A DNA stretch of 64,000 nucleotides from Novosphingobium sp. RL4 (GCF_035658495.1 NZ_CP141944.1:3188001-3252000); one strand, 5' to 3'. Numbered from the stretch's first letter, positions 17,608 to 28,041 are shown. The notes: generated from the letters alone by a model not told the origin. A program made the numbers and translations.

Positions 17608-18639
17608 ATGCCCTCTGCCTCCAGCCTTTTCGCGAACCGGGACCAGATGCTGTACCGGCTGCTTTCCGCGGTCGTCGGCGAACAGCCGGCAACCCTTGCC
17701 CTGACCACTCTTGCCATCGATCCCGCGCTTGCCGGCACCGGAGAGAGCGCCAGTCGCGCGCAAGTCGCGATGGCGCTCAACGCGGCGCTGTTCGTGGACC
17801 TGCTGGACCGCGTGCCAACCGCGGACCGCTACGTGCAATCGATCCGCGACGCGGGCGAAACCATCGTGTTCGACCATGGCGCGCTTCGCACGATCGACGG
17901 CGAGACCGGCGAACTCCCGCGCGGGCATGAAGCGTTCGCCCGCTTCCTCGCGCCGCTGGGCTATGAAGTGGGCGGCCTCTATCCGCTTCCCGCGCTGAAA
18001 ATGACCGGGCGCGCTTATGTCCAGCGCGATTTGCCCGAAACGATCCCCCAGTTCTTCGTTTCGGAACTCCACGTTTCGGAACTGCCCGAAGCCGCACAGA
18101 CCGCCTGCGCCAATGTGTTCGGCACGTCGGCCGATCCGCTGGGCACGGCCGAATGGCAGGCGCTCGGTGCCCTGTCCGAACATGGCGAAGCCAGCTTCGA
18201 CGAGGCCGTCACCGCCCTCAAGGGCGCGCTGGCCGCTTTCGGGCGCCAGCACGAACCGCCCGCCCTTGCGGATTACGAGGTGCTGCTCCCCGCCACCAAG
18301 GAAGGGGCCTGGATCGCCACGGAGGGCAACGCCTTCAACCATGCCACGACCCGCGTTGCGAACGTGATCGCGCTGGCCGAGGAACTGAGGGAGGACGGCT
18401 ATCCGATGAAGCCTTCGGTCGAGATTTCCCGGAACGGCCGCGTGCGCCAGACCGCGATCCTTGCCGACAAGGTGGTGCGCCCCTTCCGCGAGGCGGACGG
18501 CGCCGAAGTGCCGCTGCCGGTGCCGGGGTCGTTCTACGAATTCATCACCCGCGATATCGATCCGGAAACCGGCAAGCTCGATCTCACTTTCGATTCCGGC
18601 AATGCCACCGGAATCTTCGCCGTCACGAGGAACGCATGA
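17608..18639 (+). CDS. DUF1338 family non-haem iron oxygenase (2-oxoadipate dioxygenase/HglS-like)
   Basis: 343 aa of the DUF1338 (HglS/YdcJ) family, whose characterised member converts 2-oxoadipate to D-2-hydroxyglutarate with Fe(II). Likely metal ligands are His90 (VFDHGALR), His245 (AFNHATTR) and Glu272 (SVEIS), in the same order as the family triad. It is the first gene of the AST cluster and its stop overlaps the astD ATG by 4 bp. Its substrate here is unknown; a 2-oxo acid from arginine, ornithine or lysine breakdown is a reasonable guess. Confidence 0.8.
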   Translation: MPSASSLFANRDQMLYRLLSAVVGEQPATLALTTLAIDPALAGTGESASRAQVAMALNAALFVDLLDRVPTADRYVQSIRDAGETIVFDHGALRTIDGETGELPRGHEAFARFLAPLGYEVGGLYPLPALKMTGRAYVQRDLPETIPQFFVSELHVSELPEAAQTACANVFGTSADPLGTAEWQALGALSEHGEASFDEAVTALKGALAAFGRQHEPPALADYEVLLPATKEGAWIATEGNAFNHATTRVANVIALAEELREDGYPMKPSVEISRNGRVRQTAILADKVVRPFREADGAEVPLPVPGSFYEFITRDIDPETGKLDLTFDSGNATGIFAVTRNA

Positions 18640-20051
18640 GCGAGCTCCGGTCCTACGATCCGGCGAGCGGTGCGCTCGTCTGGGAGGGTGAGATCGCCAC
18701 CCCGGAAGCCGTGAAGGCCGCGCTCGCCCGCGCCCGCGCGGCCTTCCCCGGCTGGGCCTCGCTTCCCGTCGCCGCGCGCGTCGAGGCGGCACAGCGGTTC
18801 AAGGCCGTGCTCGAAGCCCGCAAGGAGGCGATTGCCGAGACGATCTCGCGCGAGACCGGCAAGCCGCTCTGGGAAACCCGCACCGAACTGGCCTCGATGA
18901 TCGGCAAGGTCGGCATCTCGATCGCCGCACAGGCCGAGCGTGCCGGCGAGAAGCGCAGCGACATGCCGTTCGGACAGGCCGTTCTGCGCCACCGCCCGCA
19001 CGGTGTCATGGCGGTGCTCGGGCCGTTCAACTTCCCCGGCCACTTGCCGAACGGCCACATCGTTCCTGCCCTGCTGGCGGGGAACACCGTGGTCTTCAAG
19101 CCCTCGGAAATGACCCCCGCGACCGGGCAGGCCATGGCCGATGCCTGGGCCGAAGCGGGGCTGCCCGAAGGCGTGTTCCAGATCGTCCACGGAGCCCGCG
19201 AAACCGGCGAGGCGCTGGTCGCCGGACATATCGACGGACTGCTGTTCACCGGCTCGGCAGGCGCGGGTGCGCATTTCCGGCGGGTCTTCGCTGATCGGCC
19301 CGACGTGATCCTCGCCCTCGAACTCGGCGGCAACAACCCGCTGGTGGTCTGGGACGGCGACGTCGATGAAGCCGCCTCGGTCATCGTCCAGTCGAGCTTC
19401 ATCACCACCGGCCAGCGCTGCTCCTGCGCCCGCCGCGTCATCGTGCCGGACAGCCCGTTCGGTGCCGCGCTCATCGATGCCGTCGGCGCATTGGCGGACC
19501 GGATCGCGATCGGCGAATGGAACGATACGCCCGAACCCTGGATCGGCCCGCTGATCTCGGAAGCCGCCGCCGAGGCCGCGATCGACCGGTTCGCCGAACT
19601 CGCCGCGCGCGGTGCCAGGATCGTCCGTCCGTTCGGCGGCGTGGCAGGCCGCAGCGGCGCCTTCGTCACCCCCGGCATGATCGACGTGACCGGGATCGCG
19701 GTGCCGGACGAGGAAATCTTCGCCCCGGTGATCCAGATCACCCGCGCGCCAGACTTCAACGCCGCCATGGCCGCCGCCAACGCGACCCGCTTCGGCCTCT
19801 CCGCCGGGCTTGTCAGCGCCGATGACGCCCTGTGGGACCGCTTCGTGCTGGAAAGCCGCGCCGGCGTGGTCAACCGCAACCGCCCCACCACGGGCGCTGC
19901 GGGCTCGATGCCGTTCGGCGGTCTGGGCGACAGCGGCAATCACCGGCCGAGCGCCTATTACGCGGCCGACTACTGCGCCTATCCGGTCGCCAGCTTCGAG
20001 GCGGCAACGGCTGCCGGCAACAGCGGCGCACTCACAGGCAAGCTGCGCTGA
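18636..20051 (+). CDS. astD: N-succinylglutamate 5-semialdehyde dehydrogenase
   Basis: Fourth step of the AST arginine pathway, oxidising succinylglutamate semialdehyde with NAD; 471 aa. ALDH features: GPFNFPGHLPNGHIVPALLAGN, FTGSAGAGAHF for NAD, ELGGNNPLVVWDGD with the base Glu, and TTGQRCSCARR with the catalytic Cys. The frame is open ~480 bp upstream inside the DUF1338 gene, but the ATG at 18636 (ATGA overlap) fits the family N-terminus and operon layout. Confidence 0.93.
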   Translation: MSELRSYDPASGALVWEGEIATPEAVKAALARARAAFPGWASLPVAARVEAAQRFKAVLEARKEAIAETISRETGKPLWETRTELASMIGKVGISIAAQAERAGEKRSDMPFGQAVLRHRPHGVMAVLGPFNFPGHLPNGHIVPALLAGNTVVFKPSEMTPATGQAMADAWAEAGLPEGVFQIVHGARETGEALVAGHIDGLLFTGSAGAGAHFRRVFADRPDVILALELGGNNPLVVWDGDVDEAASVIVQSSFITTGQRCSCARRVIVPDSPFGAALIDAVGALADRIAIGEWNDTPEPWIGPLISEAAAEAAIDRFAELAARGARIVRPFGGVAGRSGAFVTPGMIDVTGIAVPDEEIFAPVIQITRAPDFNAAMAAANATRFGLSAGLVSADDALWDRFVLESRAGVVNRNRPTTGAAGSMPFGGLGDSGNHRPSAYYAADYCAYPVASFEAATAAGNSGALTGKLR

Positions 20052-21259
20052 TGGCGGGCCTGACCGGAGCCGAACAGGAACTGCTCGCCCCGGTCGCGCG
20101 CGCACCGATCCTCGCCCACACGCTGGACTGGGCGGCGATCAACAGCGGCACCGCCCATGTCGAGGGGCTGGCGGCGATGGCCGCGCGCCTTGCCGATGCC
20201 TTCGCGATCCTGCCGGGCGATGTCCGGCTGGTCGATCCCGCCCCGGTCGAAAAAGTCAACGCGCAGGGCCGGCTCCGCGAAGTCGTCCATGGCCGCCATC
20301 TGGTGGTCTCCGTGCGCCCGCAGGCCGAACGGCGCGTGATCCTCACCGGCCACATGGACACCGTCTACCCTCGCGAACATCCGTTCCAGACTTGCGACTG
20401 GCTGGACGACAACACGCTTCACGGCCCTGGCACCGCCGACATGAAGGGCGGCCTCGCGCTGATGCTGGCGGGACTTGCCGCCTACGAACGATCCGGGCCG
20501 ACGCTGGGCTACGACGTCCTCGTCAACAGCGACGAGGAGACCGGTTCGCTCTCCTCCGCTGCCCTGATCGCCGGTCTGGCGAAGGACAAGCTGGCGGCGC
20601 TGACCTATGAACCCGCGCTGCCCGGCGGGCAGATGGCGCGGGCGCGGCCCGGTTCGGGCAACTACGCGGTCGTCGTTCAAGGCCGCTCGGCCCACGCCGG
20701 GCGCAATCCCGAGGACGGGCGCAATGCGGTGGTCGCGGCCGGCGACCTCGCCCTACGCCTTGCCGCGATGCGGCGCCCGGGCCTTTCCGTGAACCCCGCC
20801 AGGATCGAAGGCGGCGCCCCTAACAATACCGTGCCGGACCTTGCGATCCTGCACTTCAACATGCGCCCCGCCACCCCCGAACTCGCCGCCGAGGCGCAGG
20901 CCCTGATCGATGCCATGGTGGCCGAAGTGACCGCCATCCACGACGTGCATGTCCACCTGCACGGTCACGTCTCGCGCCCGCCCAAGGCGATCTCGACGGC
21001 GACCGAGGCGCTTTACGGCCTCGTCAGCAAGGCCGCCGCCGACCTGGGACAGCCGATGAGCTGGAAGGACACTGGCGGCGTGTGCGACGGCAACAATATC
21101 GCCGCCTGCGGCGTGCCGGTGCTCGACACCATGGGCGCGCTGGGCGGCGCCATCCATTCGCCCGACGAATTCCTGCTGGCCGATTCCCTCGACGCCCGCG
21201 CCCGCCTCACCGCCCTGGTCCTGCACCGTCTGGACCGCACCGGAGTACTTGCCGCATGA
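20051..21259 (+). CDS. M20-family metallohydrolase in the AST operon (candidate desuccinylase)
   Basis: 402 aa, similar to carboxypeptidase G2/ArgE/DapE-type di-zinc hydrolases. Metal and catalytic positions are GHMDTVYP, GTADMKGG, NSDEETGS and the C-terminal IHSPDEF; the dimerisation domain starts around QGRSAHAGRNPEDGRNA. The start shares one base with the astD stop, and the end overlaps the astA ATG by 4 bp. The operon has no M14-type astE, so this enzyme is a good candidate for hydrolysing N-succinylglutamate to succinate and glutamate. That role is inferred from position and chemistry. Confidence 0.85.
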   Translation: MAGLTGAEQELLAPVARAPILAHTLDWAAINSGTAHVEGLAAMAARLADAFAILPGDVRLVDPAPVEKVNAQGRLREVVHGRHLVVSVRPQAERRVILTGHMDTVYPREHPFQTCDWLDDNTLHGPGTADMKGGLALMLAGLAAYERSGPTLGYDVLVNSDEETGSLSSAALIAGLAKDKLAALTYEPALPGGQMARARPGSGNYAVVVQGRSAHAGRNPEDGRNAVVAAGDLALRLAAMRRPGLSVNPARIEGGAPNNTVPDLAILHFNMRPATPELAAEAQALIDAMVAEVTAIHDVHVHLHGHVSRPPKAISTATEALYGLVSKAAADLGQPMSWKDTGGVCDGNNIAACGVPVLDTMGALGGAIHSPDEFLLADSLDARARLTALVLHRLDRTGVLAA

Positions 21260-22275
21260 CGTTCCTCCTGCGCACCGCACAGGAAAAGGACCTTGAAGCC
21301 CTTTACCGCATGGCCAAGGGCACCGGGGGCGGCTTCACCAATCTCCCGCCAGACAAGCCGACACTCGAAGCCAAGCTCACCCGCACCGCGAAGAGCTTCG
21401 CGCGCGAGAGCGACGAGATCGCCAACGATCTCTTCGTATTCATTCTCGAGGACACCGAATCCGGCAAAGTGCGCGGCACCTGCCAGGCGTTCTCGCAAGT
21501 CGGCACGGAACTGCCGTTCTATTCCTATCGCATCGGCCGCATCACCCAGCATTCCAAGGAGCTGGACCGCACGTTCCGCGCCGACATGCTGACCCTCTGC
21601 ACCGATCTCGACGGCGCGAGCGAAGTGGGCGGGCTCTACCTCGACGCCACCGAGCGTTCGGCGGGCGTGGGGAAACTGCTCGCCCGGAGCCGCTACCTGT
21701 TCATCCGGATGCACCGTGCGCGGTTCGGCGACACCACGCTGGCCGAACTGCGCGGCGCCATCGACGATGCCGGCAACTCCCCGTTCTGGGACGGGCTCGC
21801 CGGGCGCTTCTTCGACATGAGCTTCCGCGATGCCGACGAATTCAACGCCAAGCACGGCAACCAGTTCATCGCCGACCTCATGCCCAAGCATCCGATCTAC
21901 ACCGCGCTCCTTTCCGAAGCCGCGCGGCAGGTCATGGGCCAGCCGCACTATTCGGGCCGTCCGGCGATGCGGATGCTGGAAAACGAGGGCTTCGCCTTCC
22001 AGAATTACGTCGACATCTTCGACGGCGGGCCGACCATGATCGCCCGCACCGATCACATCCGCACCGTGCAGGAAGCCCGCACGGCGCCGATCACCGCCCT
22101 GGTGGAGGATGACGGGACCGAGGCCAGCCACCTCGTCGCCACCGGCCATCTCGCCACGTTCCGCGCCTGCCTCGGCCATGTCGACACGGCGGATGGCGGC
22201 GTCGTGCTGGACAGTGCGGCGGCAGCCCTGCTCGGCGTCGCGCCGGGCGACACGATCACTTACGCCAGCGCCTGA
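21256..22275 (+). CDS. astA: Arginine N-succinyltransferase
   Basis: Transfers succinate from succinyl-CoA to arginine, the entry step of the AST pathway; 339 aa as usual. Family features are GGGFTNLPPDKPTLEAKL near the N-terminus, GLYLDATERSAGVGKLLARSRYLF (acyl-CoA region) and LMPKHPIYTALL. The frame is open upstream inside the M20 gene, but the ATG at 21256 within the M20 stop (ATGA) gives the expected N-terminus. Confidence 0.94.
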   Translation: MTFLLRTAQEKDLEALYRMAKGTGGGFTNLPPDKPTLEAKLTRTAKSFARESDEIANDLFVFILEDTESGKVRGTCQAFSQVGTELPFYSYRIGRITQHSKELDRTFRADMLTLCTDLDGASEVGGLYLDATERSAGVGKLLARSRYLFIRMHRARFGDTTLAELRGAIDDAGNSPFWDGLAGRFFDMSFRDADEFNAKHGNQFIADLMPKHPIYTALLSEAARQVMGQPHYSGRPAMRMLENEGFAFQNYVDIFDGGPTMIARTDHIRTVQEARTAPITALVEDDGTEASHLVATGHLATFRACLGHVDTADGGVVLDSAAAALLGVAPGDTITYASA

Positions 22276-22283
22276 GGCCCTTC

Positions 22284-23546
22284 ATGCTCACCGAGATCAA
22301 TTTCGACGGCATCGTCGGCCCGACCCACAACTATGCAGGCCTCAGCCTCGGCAATCTCGCCTCGGCCCGGAACCTCGGCAAGGTCTCAGCCCCGCGCGCC
22401 GCAGCCCTGCAGGGCATCGCCAAGATGCGCGCGAACCTGGAACGCGGGCTGGCGCAGGGCTTTTTCCTGCCCCAGCGCCGCCCCGATGCAGGTTGGCTGG
22501 CCCGGCTCGGCACCACGCCCGAAACGGCGAGCGCAACGCTCCGGGCCAATGCCCTCTCGGCCTCGTCGATGTGGGCCGCCAATGCCGCCACTGTCTCTCC
22601 CGCGCCCGACACCGCCGACGGTCGCTGCCATCTCACTGCGGCGAACCTCGTCACGATGCCGCACCGCAGCCACGAATGGCAGGAGACGCTGGCGCAGCTC
22701 CGAATCGCCTTCGCCAATGACGCGCATTTCGCCGTCCACGCCCCGGTGCCGCCCCCCTTCGGCGATGAAGGCGCCGCCAATCACATGCGCCTCTGCGCCC
22801 GCCACGATGCGCCGGGCGTGGAGGTCTTCGTCTACGGCGAGGCGGGCGGCCCGTTCCCCGCCCGCCAGCACCGTGAAGCCAGCGCCGCCGTTGCCCGCCG
22901 CCACGGCCTGGACCCGGAGCGCACGATCCTTGCCCTCCAGTCGGCCGAGGCCATCGCCGCCGGCGCCTTCCACAACGATGTCGTCGCGGTCGCCAACGAG
23001 CGCGTGCTGTTCACGCACGAACAGGCCTTCGCCGACCGCGAGGGCTTTTACGCCGACTTGCGCGCGAAGCTGCCGGAAGTGGAAATCGTCGAGGTCCCCG
23101 CAAGCGAGGTGAGCCTTGCCGATGCGATCCGCTCCTACCTGTTCAATGCCCAGCTGGTAACGCTGCCCTCGGGCGAGGCTGCGCTCGTGCTGCCCGGAGA
23201 AGCGCGGGAAACGCCGGCCGTGTGGGCCTGGCTGGAAGGCCATGTCTCCGGCAACGGGCCGATCCGCCATCTCTTCGTCCATGACTTGCGCGAATCGATG
23301 GCCAATGGCGGCGGCCCCGCCTGCCTGCGCCTTCGCGTCGTCGCCAATCCCGCGGCGGTAGACCCGCGCTTCATGGCGACGCCTGAAAAGCTCGACCGCA
23401 TCGAAGCCCTCGTCGCGCGCCTCTGGCCCGAACACATCGCCGTGGAAGACCTGTCGAACCCCGCCCTCTGGGCCGATTGCCTTTCCGCCCGCGCCGCACT
23501 CTGCAAGGAACTGGGGCTTGAGGAACTGGACCGGGATGCGTTCTGA
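22284..23546 (+). CDS. astB: N-succinylarginine dihydrolase
   Basis: Hydrolyses N-succinylarginine to succinylornithine, CO2 and ammonia; 420 aa. FDGIVGPTHNYAGLSLGN at the N-terminus, ALSASSMWAANAATVSPA and FHNDVVAVANERVLFTHEQAF are typical of AstB and its amidinotransferase-type catalytic centre. It starts 8 bp after astA and closes the operon. The succinylornithine aminotransferase (astC) is not in the window; a general acetylornithine/succinyldiaminopimelate aminotransferase elsewhere may serve. Confidence 0.94.
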   Translation: MLTEINFDGIVGPTHNYAGLSLGNLASARNLGKVSAPRAAALQGIAKMRANLERGLAQGFFLPQRRPDAGWLARLGTTPETASATLRANALSASSMWAANAATVSPAPDTADGRCHLTAANLVTMPHRSHEWQETLAQLRIAFANDAHFAVHAPVPPPFGDEGAANHMRLCARHDAPGVEVFVYGEAGGPFPARQHREASAAVARRHGLDPERTILALQSAEAIAAGAFHNDVVAVANERVLFTHEQAFADREGFYADLRAKLPEVEIVEVPASEVSLADAIRSYLFNAQLVTLPSGEAALVLPGEARETPAVWAWLEGHVSGNGPIRHLFVHDLRESMANGGGPACLRLRVVANPAAVDPRFMATPEKLDRIEALVARLWPEHIAVEDLSNPALWADCLSARAALCKELGLEELDRDAF

Positions 23547-23671
23547 CACCTGACCCGTCACTGCCCCTTTTCCAGCCAGAAGCATCCGGCCGCGCGCAAC
23601 CGGCGCTTTTCGCAACTGCACATTCCTGTTTTGCAATGGTTCCGCCGCACTCAGCCTTCATATTGTAAGGC

Positions 23672-24373
23672 ATGGCCCTGATTTCAGAAACCGTTCGCTC
23701 TTCCCTTCTTCCCGATCCGATCCGCGCCGCGATCTTCGACATGGACGGCACCCTGCTCGATACCGAGGCCGCGCATGGCAGGGCTTTCGCGCAGACCGGC
23801 AAGGCGATGGGCTATCCGCTGGCCGAAGAACTGCAGGCCTCCATGGTCGGCATCCACCGCGATGGATCGCGCCGGCTGGTGGCGGACTTCATGGGGCCTG
23901 ACTTTCCGCTCGACCGGTTCTTTGCGGAGAGCGACGCGGTGTTCGAAGCCATGCTAGAAGCCGGAATTCCGCTTCGTCCCGGCGCGGACGTGATTCTGGC
24001 GCACTTCGCCAAGGCAGGCGTGCCGATGGCGATCGCCACGTCTTCCGAGGCGCCTTATGCGCAGCAGCGGCTGGAGAAGGCCGGGCTGCTCCACTATTTC
24101 GATGTCGTCGTCACCCGCAACGACGTGGCGCAGGCAAAGCCACATCCCGAACCCTATCTCCTGGCCGCCAGCCGTCTGGGCGTCGATCCGGCGCACTGCG
24201 TCGCCATCGAGGACAGCCCGGCGGGCGTTCGCTCGGCCACGGCGGCAGGGATCGCCACGGTCATGGTACCCGATCTCCTGCCTGCGACCGAGGAACAGAC
24301 ACTGGTCTGCGCGCAGGTTCTGCCGAGCCTCCATGCACTGCGCGACCTGCTGCTGGCGCCTGCGGAAAGCTGA
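23672..24373 (+). CDS. HAD-superfamily phosphatase/phosphomutase (beta-phosphoglucomutase-like)
   Basis: 233 aa. HAD motif I is IFDMDGTLLDTEAAH with the nucleophile Asp, motif II is IATSSE, the Lys is in AKPHPEPYL, and motif IV is AIEDSPAGVRSA. The helical cap after motif I is the CbbY/Gph/beta-phosphoglucomutase type. The substrate cannot be told. It stands alone on the plus strand, 125 bp after astB. Confidence 0.87.
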   Translation: MALISETVRSSLLPDPIRAAIFDMDGTLLDTEAAHGRAFAQTGKAMGYPLAEELQASMVGIHRDGSRRLVADFMGPDFPLDRFFAESDAVFEAMLEAGIPLRPGADVILAHFAKAGVPMAIATSSEAPYAQQRLEKAGLLHYFDVVVTRNDVAQAKPHPEPYLLAASRLGVDPAHCVAIEDSPAGVRSATAAGIATVMVPDLLPATEEQTLVCAQVLPSLHALRDLLLAPAES

Positions 24374-24459
24374 TCCGGCCGCCGTCCCGGATCGAAATCC
24401 AGGGCGATGAATTGGGCCGTGCATAGCTGCGGTTCGGCGCTGGACCCGCCCGGCCCGAC

Positions 24460-24678
24460 ATGGCTACGGGCGGGCGGATGAGCATCATCGCCACCATCAT
24501 GAATTCGACCACCGGCCAGCCCATCCAGAAGATGACCTTCGGCCGCATGCCCAAGCCCTGGGCCAGCTTCAACCTCGCGAGCGGCGAACTCGTTACCGCG
24601 GACCGCGTCCATGTGGGCAAGCCCGCACCGGGCAAGTTCGCGGCCCCGGTCGAAGTCTGGGTCACGCCGAAGGCCTGA
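24460..24678 (+). CDS. Small protein of unknown function
   Basis: 72 aa from an ATG at 24460, or 66 aa from the ATG at 24478 (MSIIATIMNSTTGQPIQKMT). It is mildly basic with no signal peptide or membrane segment. The predicted chain is strand-rich (VTADRVHVGKP, PVEVWVTPKA). I do not recognise the family. The reading frame is coherent and fills a space between two genes, but the ribosome sites are weak. Confidence 0.45.
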   Translation: MATGGRMSIIATIMNSTTGQPIQKMTFGRMPKPWASFNLASGELVTADRVHVGKPAPGKFAAPVEVWVTPKA

Positions 24679-24699
24679 CCCTTTTCGCAAACCCCGCCC

Positions 24700-25335
24700 T
24701 CAGGAGGGGCGAGCCGCCTGAACGTCGGGATGCGCCGCGGCGAAAGCCGGGTGCTCCCGGCAAGCCGCCTCGATCTGCGTCAGATGCGGAAAGGCCCCGA
24801 GATCGCAGGAAAATCGCCGCGCATTATAGAGCTGCGGCATAAGAACGCATTCGAACATGCCGGGCGCGCCGAGCAGGAACTCCCCCGCCCCGCGCTGCGC
24901 CAGCCGCGCCTCCACGCCCTCGAAAGTGCGGGCGATCCAGTGCCGATACCAGACATCGATCTCGTCCTGCGAATGGCCGAGGTCATGTTTGAGGTAAGCC
25001 AGCACCGGCAAGTTGAGCGGTGCGTGAAGTTCGGTGGCAATCGCCATGGCCAGTTCGCGCACGGCGAAACGATCCTCGACATCGCGGGGGAGCAGCGGAC
25101 GGTCCGGGAAACGCTCGTCGAGCCATTCCAGGATCGCCATCGACTGCGCGTAGATGCGCCCGTCGACCTCCAGCGCCGGAACACCGCCGAAGGGATTCAG
25201 GCGGCGGTATTCCTCGGAGCGCTGCTCCGCGCCAAGCAGGTTCACTTCGACCTGCTCGTATTCCAACCCCTTGAGGGCCAGCGCAATCCGCAGGCGATAG
25301 CTGGTGGAGCTGCGCCAGTAGCCATGAAGCCGCAC
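24700..25335 (-). CDS. maiA: Maleylacetoacetate isomerase (zeta-class glutathione S-transferase)
   Basis: Isomerises maleylacetoacetate to fumarylacetoacetate with glutathione in tyrosine breakdown; 211 aa. The N-terminus has the zeta GST active-site region RSSTSYRLRIALALKG, then NPFGGVPALEVDG and QSMAILEWLDERFP of the thioredoxin-like half. The helical half contains NLPVLAYLKHDLG. A longer open frame runs upstream into the VOC gene; the GTG at 25335, 4 bp after the VOC stop, is the sensible start. Confidence 0.88.
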   Translation of the reverse strand: MRLHGYWRSSTSYRLRIALALKGLEYEQVEVNLLGAEQRSEEYRRLNPFGGVPALEVDGRIYAQSMAILEWLDERFPDRPLLPRDVEDRFAVRELAMAIATELHAPLNLPVLAYLKHDLGHSQDEIDVWYRHWIARTFEGVEARLAQRGAGEFLLGAPGMFECVLMPQLYNARRFSCDLGAFPHLTQIEAACREHPAFAAAHPDVQAARPS

Positions 25336-25339
25336 GCGA

Positions 25340-25906
25340 TCAGGTCTCCGCCGCGATCTTCTCGTGCAGCCACGCGGCATGGCGCGGTGCCTTGCGGGTA
25401 CGCGACCACTCCTCCAGCATGTCATCCGCAACCGCCCTGAGGCTCGCCATCTGGCTGGAGGTCCCGAATTGCCAGGCCAGTTCGAGGCGGTGGCCGTTCG
25501 GATCGAAGAAATAGATCGACTTGAACACCCCGTGGTGGACCGGGCCCACCACTTCCAGCCCGCGCGCTTCGGCCCGCTGTTTGGCGGCAAGCAGACCTTC
25601 CTCGCTCTCGACCTTGAAGGCGATATGCTGGACCCAGGCCGGGGTCGCCTCGTCCCGGCCCATCTCGGGCGCATTCGGCAGCTCGAAGAAAGCCAGCACG
25701 TTGCCGCCGCCGCAGTCGAGGAAGACATGCATGTAGGGATCGGGCGCGCCGGTGGAGGGCACCTTGTCCTCGGCAATGGCAAGCATGAAATCCATGCCCA
25801 TCACATCGCGGTAGAAGTCCACGGTCTCCTTGGCGTCGCGGCAGCGGTAGGCGACATGGTGGATTCCGCCGAGAATGGGGGCCGGTTGGGGGCTCTGTTC
25901 AGTCAT
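25340..25906 (-). CDS. VOC (glyoxalase/dioxygenase-fold) protein in the tyrosine operon
   Basis: 188 aa of the vicinal oxygen chelate fold. Likely metal ligands are the His of GGIHHVAYRCRD, the His of AWVQHIAFKVES and the Glu of NGHRLELAWQ. Two babababb units are visible. The ATG at 25906 is chosen for the adjacent GGAGAGAGAAG. It lies between hppD and maiA, so a role with homogentisate, maleylacetoacetate or a related metabolite is plausible, but the reaction is unknown. It is too short and unlike homogentisate dioxygenase (HmgA). Confidence 0.8.
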   Translation of the reverse strand: MTEQSPQPAPILGGIHHVAYRCRDAKETVDFYRDVMGMDFMLAIAEDKVPSTGAPDPYMHVFLDCGGGNVLAFFELPNAPEMGRDEATPAWVQHIAFKVESEEGLLAAKQRAEARGLEVVGPVHHGVFKSIYFFDPNGHRLELAWQFGTSSQMASLRAVADDMLEEWSRTRKAPRHAAWLHEKIAAET

Positions 25907-25923
25907 CTTCTCTCTCCGTACAT

Positions 25924-25967
25924 CCGAAGTGGTGCGCCGGTCGTGCCTGGACAAGCTTCCACTTCGG
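25924..25967 (-). repeat. 9-bp inverted repeat in the leader of the VOC gene
   Basis: CCGAAGTGG at 25924-25932 and CCACTTCGG at 25959-25967 are perfect inverted copies 26 bp apart, about 20 bp upstream of the VOC start. They could form an mRNA stem or mark a regulator site. A second hairpin, GGGCGGGA/TCCCGCCC (25998-26005 and 26024-26031), lies closer to the hppD stop and may attenuate transcription between the genes. Confidence 0.45.
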
Positions 25968-26047
25968 CAGGCCTGCCCTTGGGCCAGGGCTCGGAATGGG
26001 CGGGATGAGGTTTTCCTCTTCTCTCCCGCCCTTTCGGTAGTGCTCGC

Positions 26048-27183
<1,136 letters not shown>

Positions 27184-27187
<4 letters not shown>

Positions 27188-28041
27188 GGGGTCAGTTCTC
27201 CGAAGGGGGTTTCGCCGGAAAGCAGGTCTCCGGCGGGAATGGGCGGCGCGGCGCGCCAGGTTTCGTAGACCGGGCCGAAGTCCAGCCCGACGAGGTCCTC
27301 GATCAGCTGCGGCAGGCTTTCGAGGACGAAATAGGTCTTCTGGAAGGAGTCGATCATGTAGCCCGTGCGCATGACGCGGACCGCATCGAACGGCAGGCGC
27401 AGGACCTCGCGATCCTCGATCGAATAGCGCGTCTCGCTGGACGAGGAGATGATCCCGGCGCCGAAGACCTTCAGCCCGCCATCCTCGCGCACCAGCCCGA
27501 ACTCGATGGTGTACCAGTAGATCCGTGCCAGCATGTCGAGCGCGTCCATCGCCATCGCCCGCGTTCCGGCCTTGCCGTAAAGCTCCAGGAAATCGGCGAT
27601 CGTCGGGTCCAGCAGCATCGGCACATGGCCGAAGAAATCATGGAACACGTCCGGCTCGACGAGGTAGTCCAGTTCATGTTCCTCCCGCAGCCAGCGCGTC
27701 ACCGGGAAGCGGCGATGGGCGAGATGGTCGAAGAACACCGCATCGGGAATGAAACCGGGCACGCCGACAAGCTGCCAGCCGGTAGCAGGGCCGAGAATCG
27801 CATTGGCATCCTCGAAGCGCGGAATACCCTCCGCACAGTCCAGCCGCGCGAGCCCTTCGCGGAAGGCCGCACAGGCATGCGTCGCCACCAGCGCCGATTG
27901 CCTCGCGTGGAGGCGGCGCCAGCGTTGGTGCATCTCCGGGGTGTAGGAATGCCAATCCTGGCCGACGGTATAGTCGGCGGCGGCGCCTTCGTACTCTCCC
28001 CGAAGCCCGCTCGTGGATGTCTCTGTCGACGGCTTCTTCAT
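27184..28041 (-). CDS. phhA: Phenylalanine 4-monooxygenase
   Basis: Hydroxylates phenylalanine to tyrosine with a pterin cofactor; 285 aa, the size of bacterial enzymes without a regulatory domain. Iron ligands are in [18 protein letters not shown] (two His) and [14 protein letters not shown] (Glu). The ATG at 28041 is chosen although its ribosome site is weak; an in-frame TTG lies 10 codons upstream. A stop-start overlap couples it to hppD, and an Lrp-type regulator gene diverges 107 bp away. Confidence 0.93.

Noticed and set aside
25340..25906. VOC gene as homogentisate 1,2-dioxygenase (hmgA)
   Set aside because: HmgA is a much longer cupin-fold protein; this is a short VOC-fold protein.
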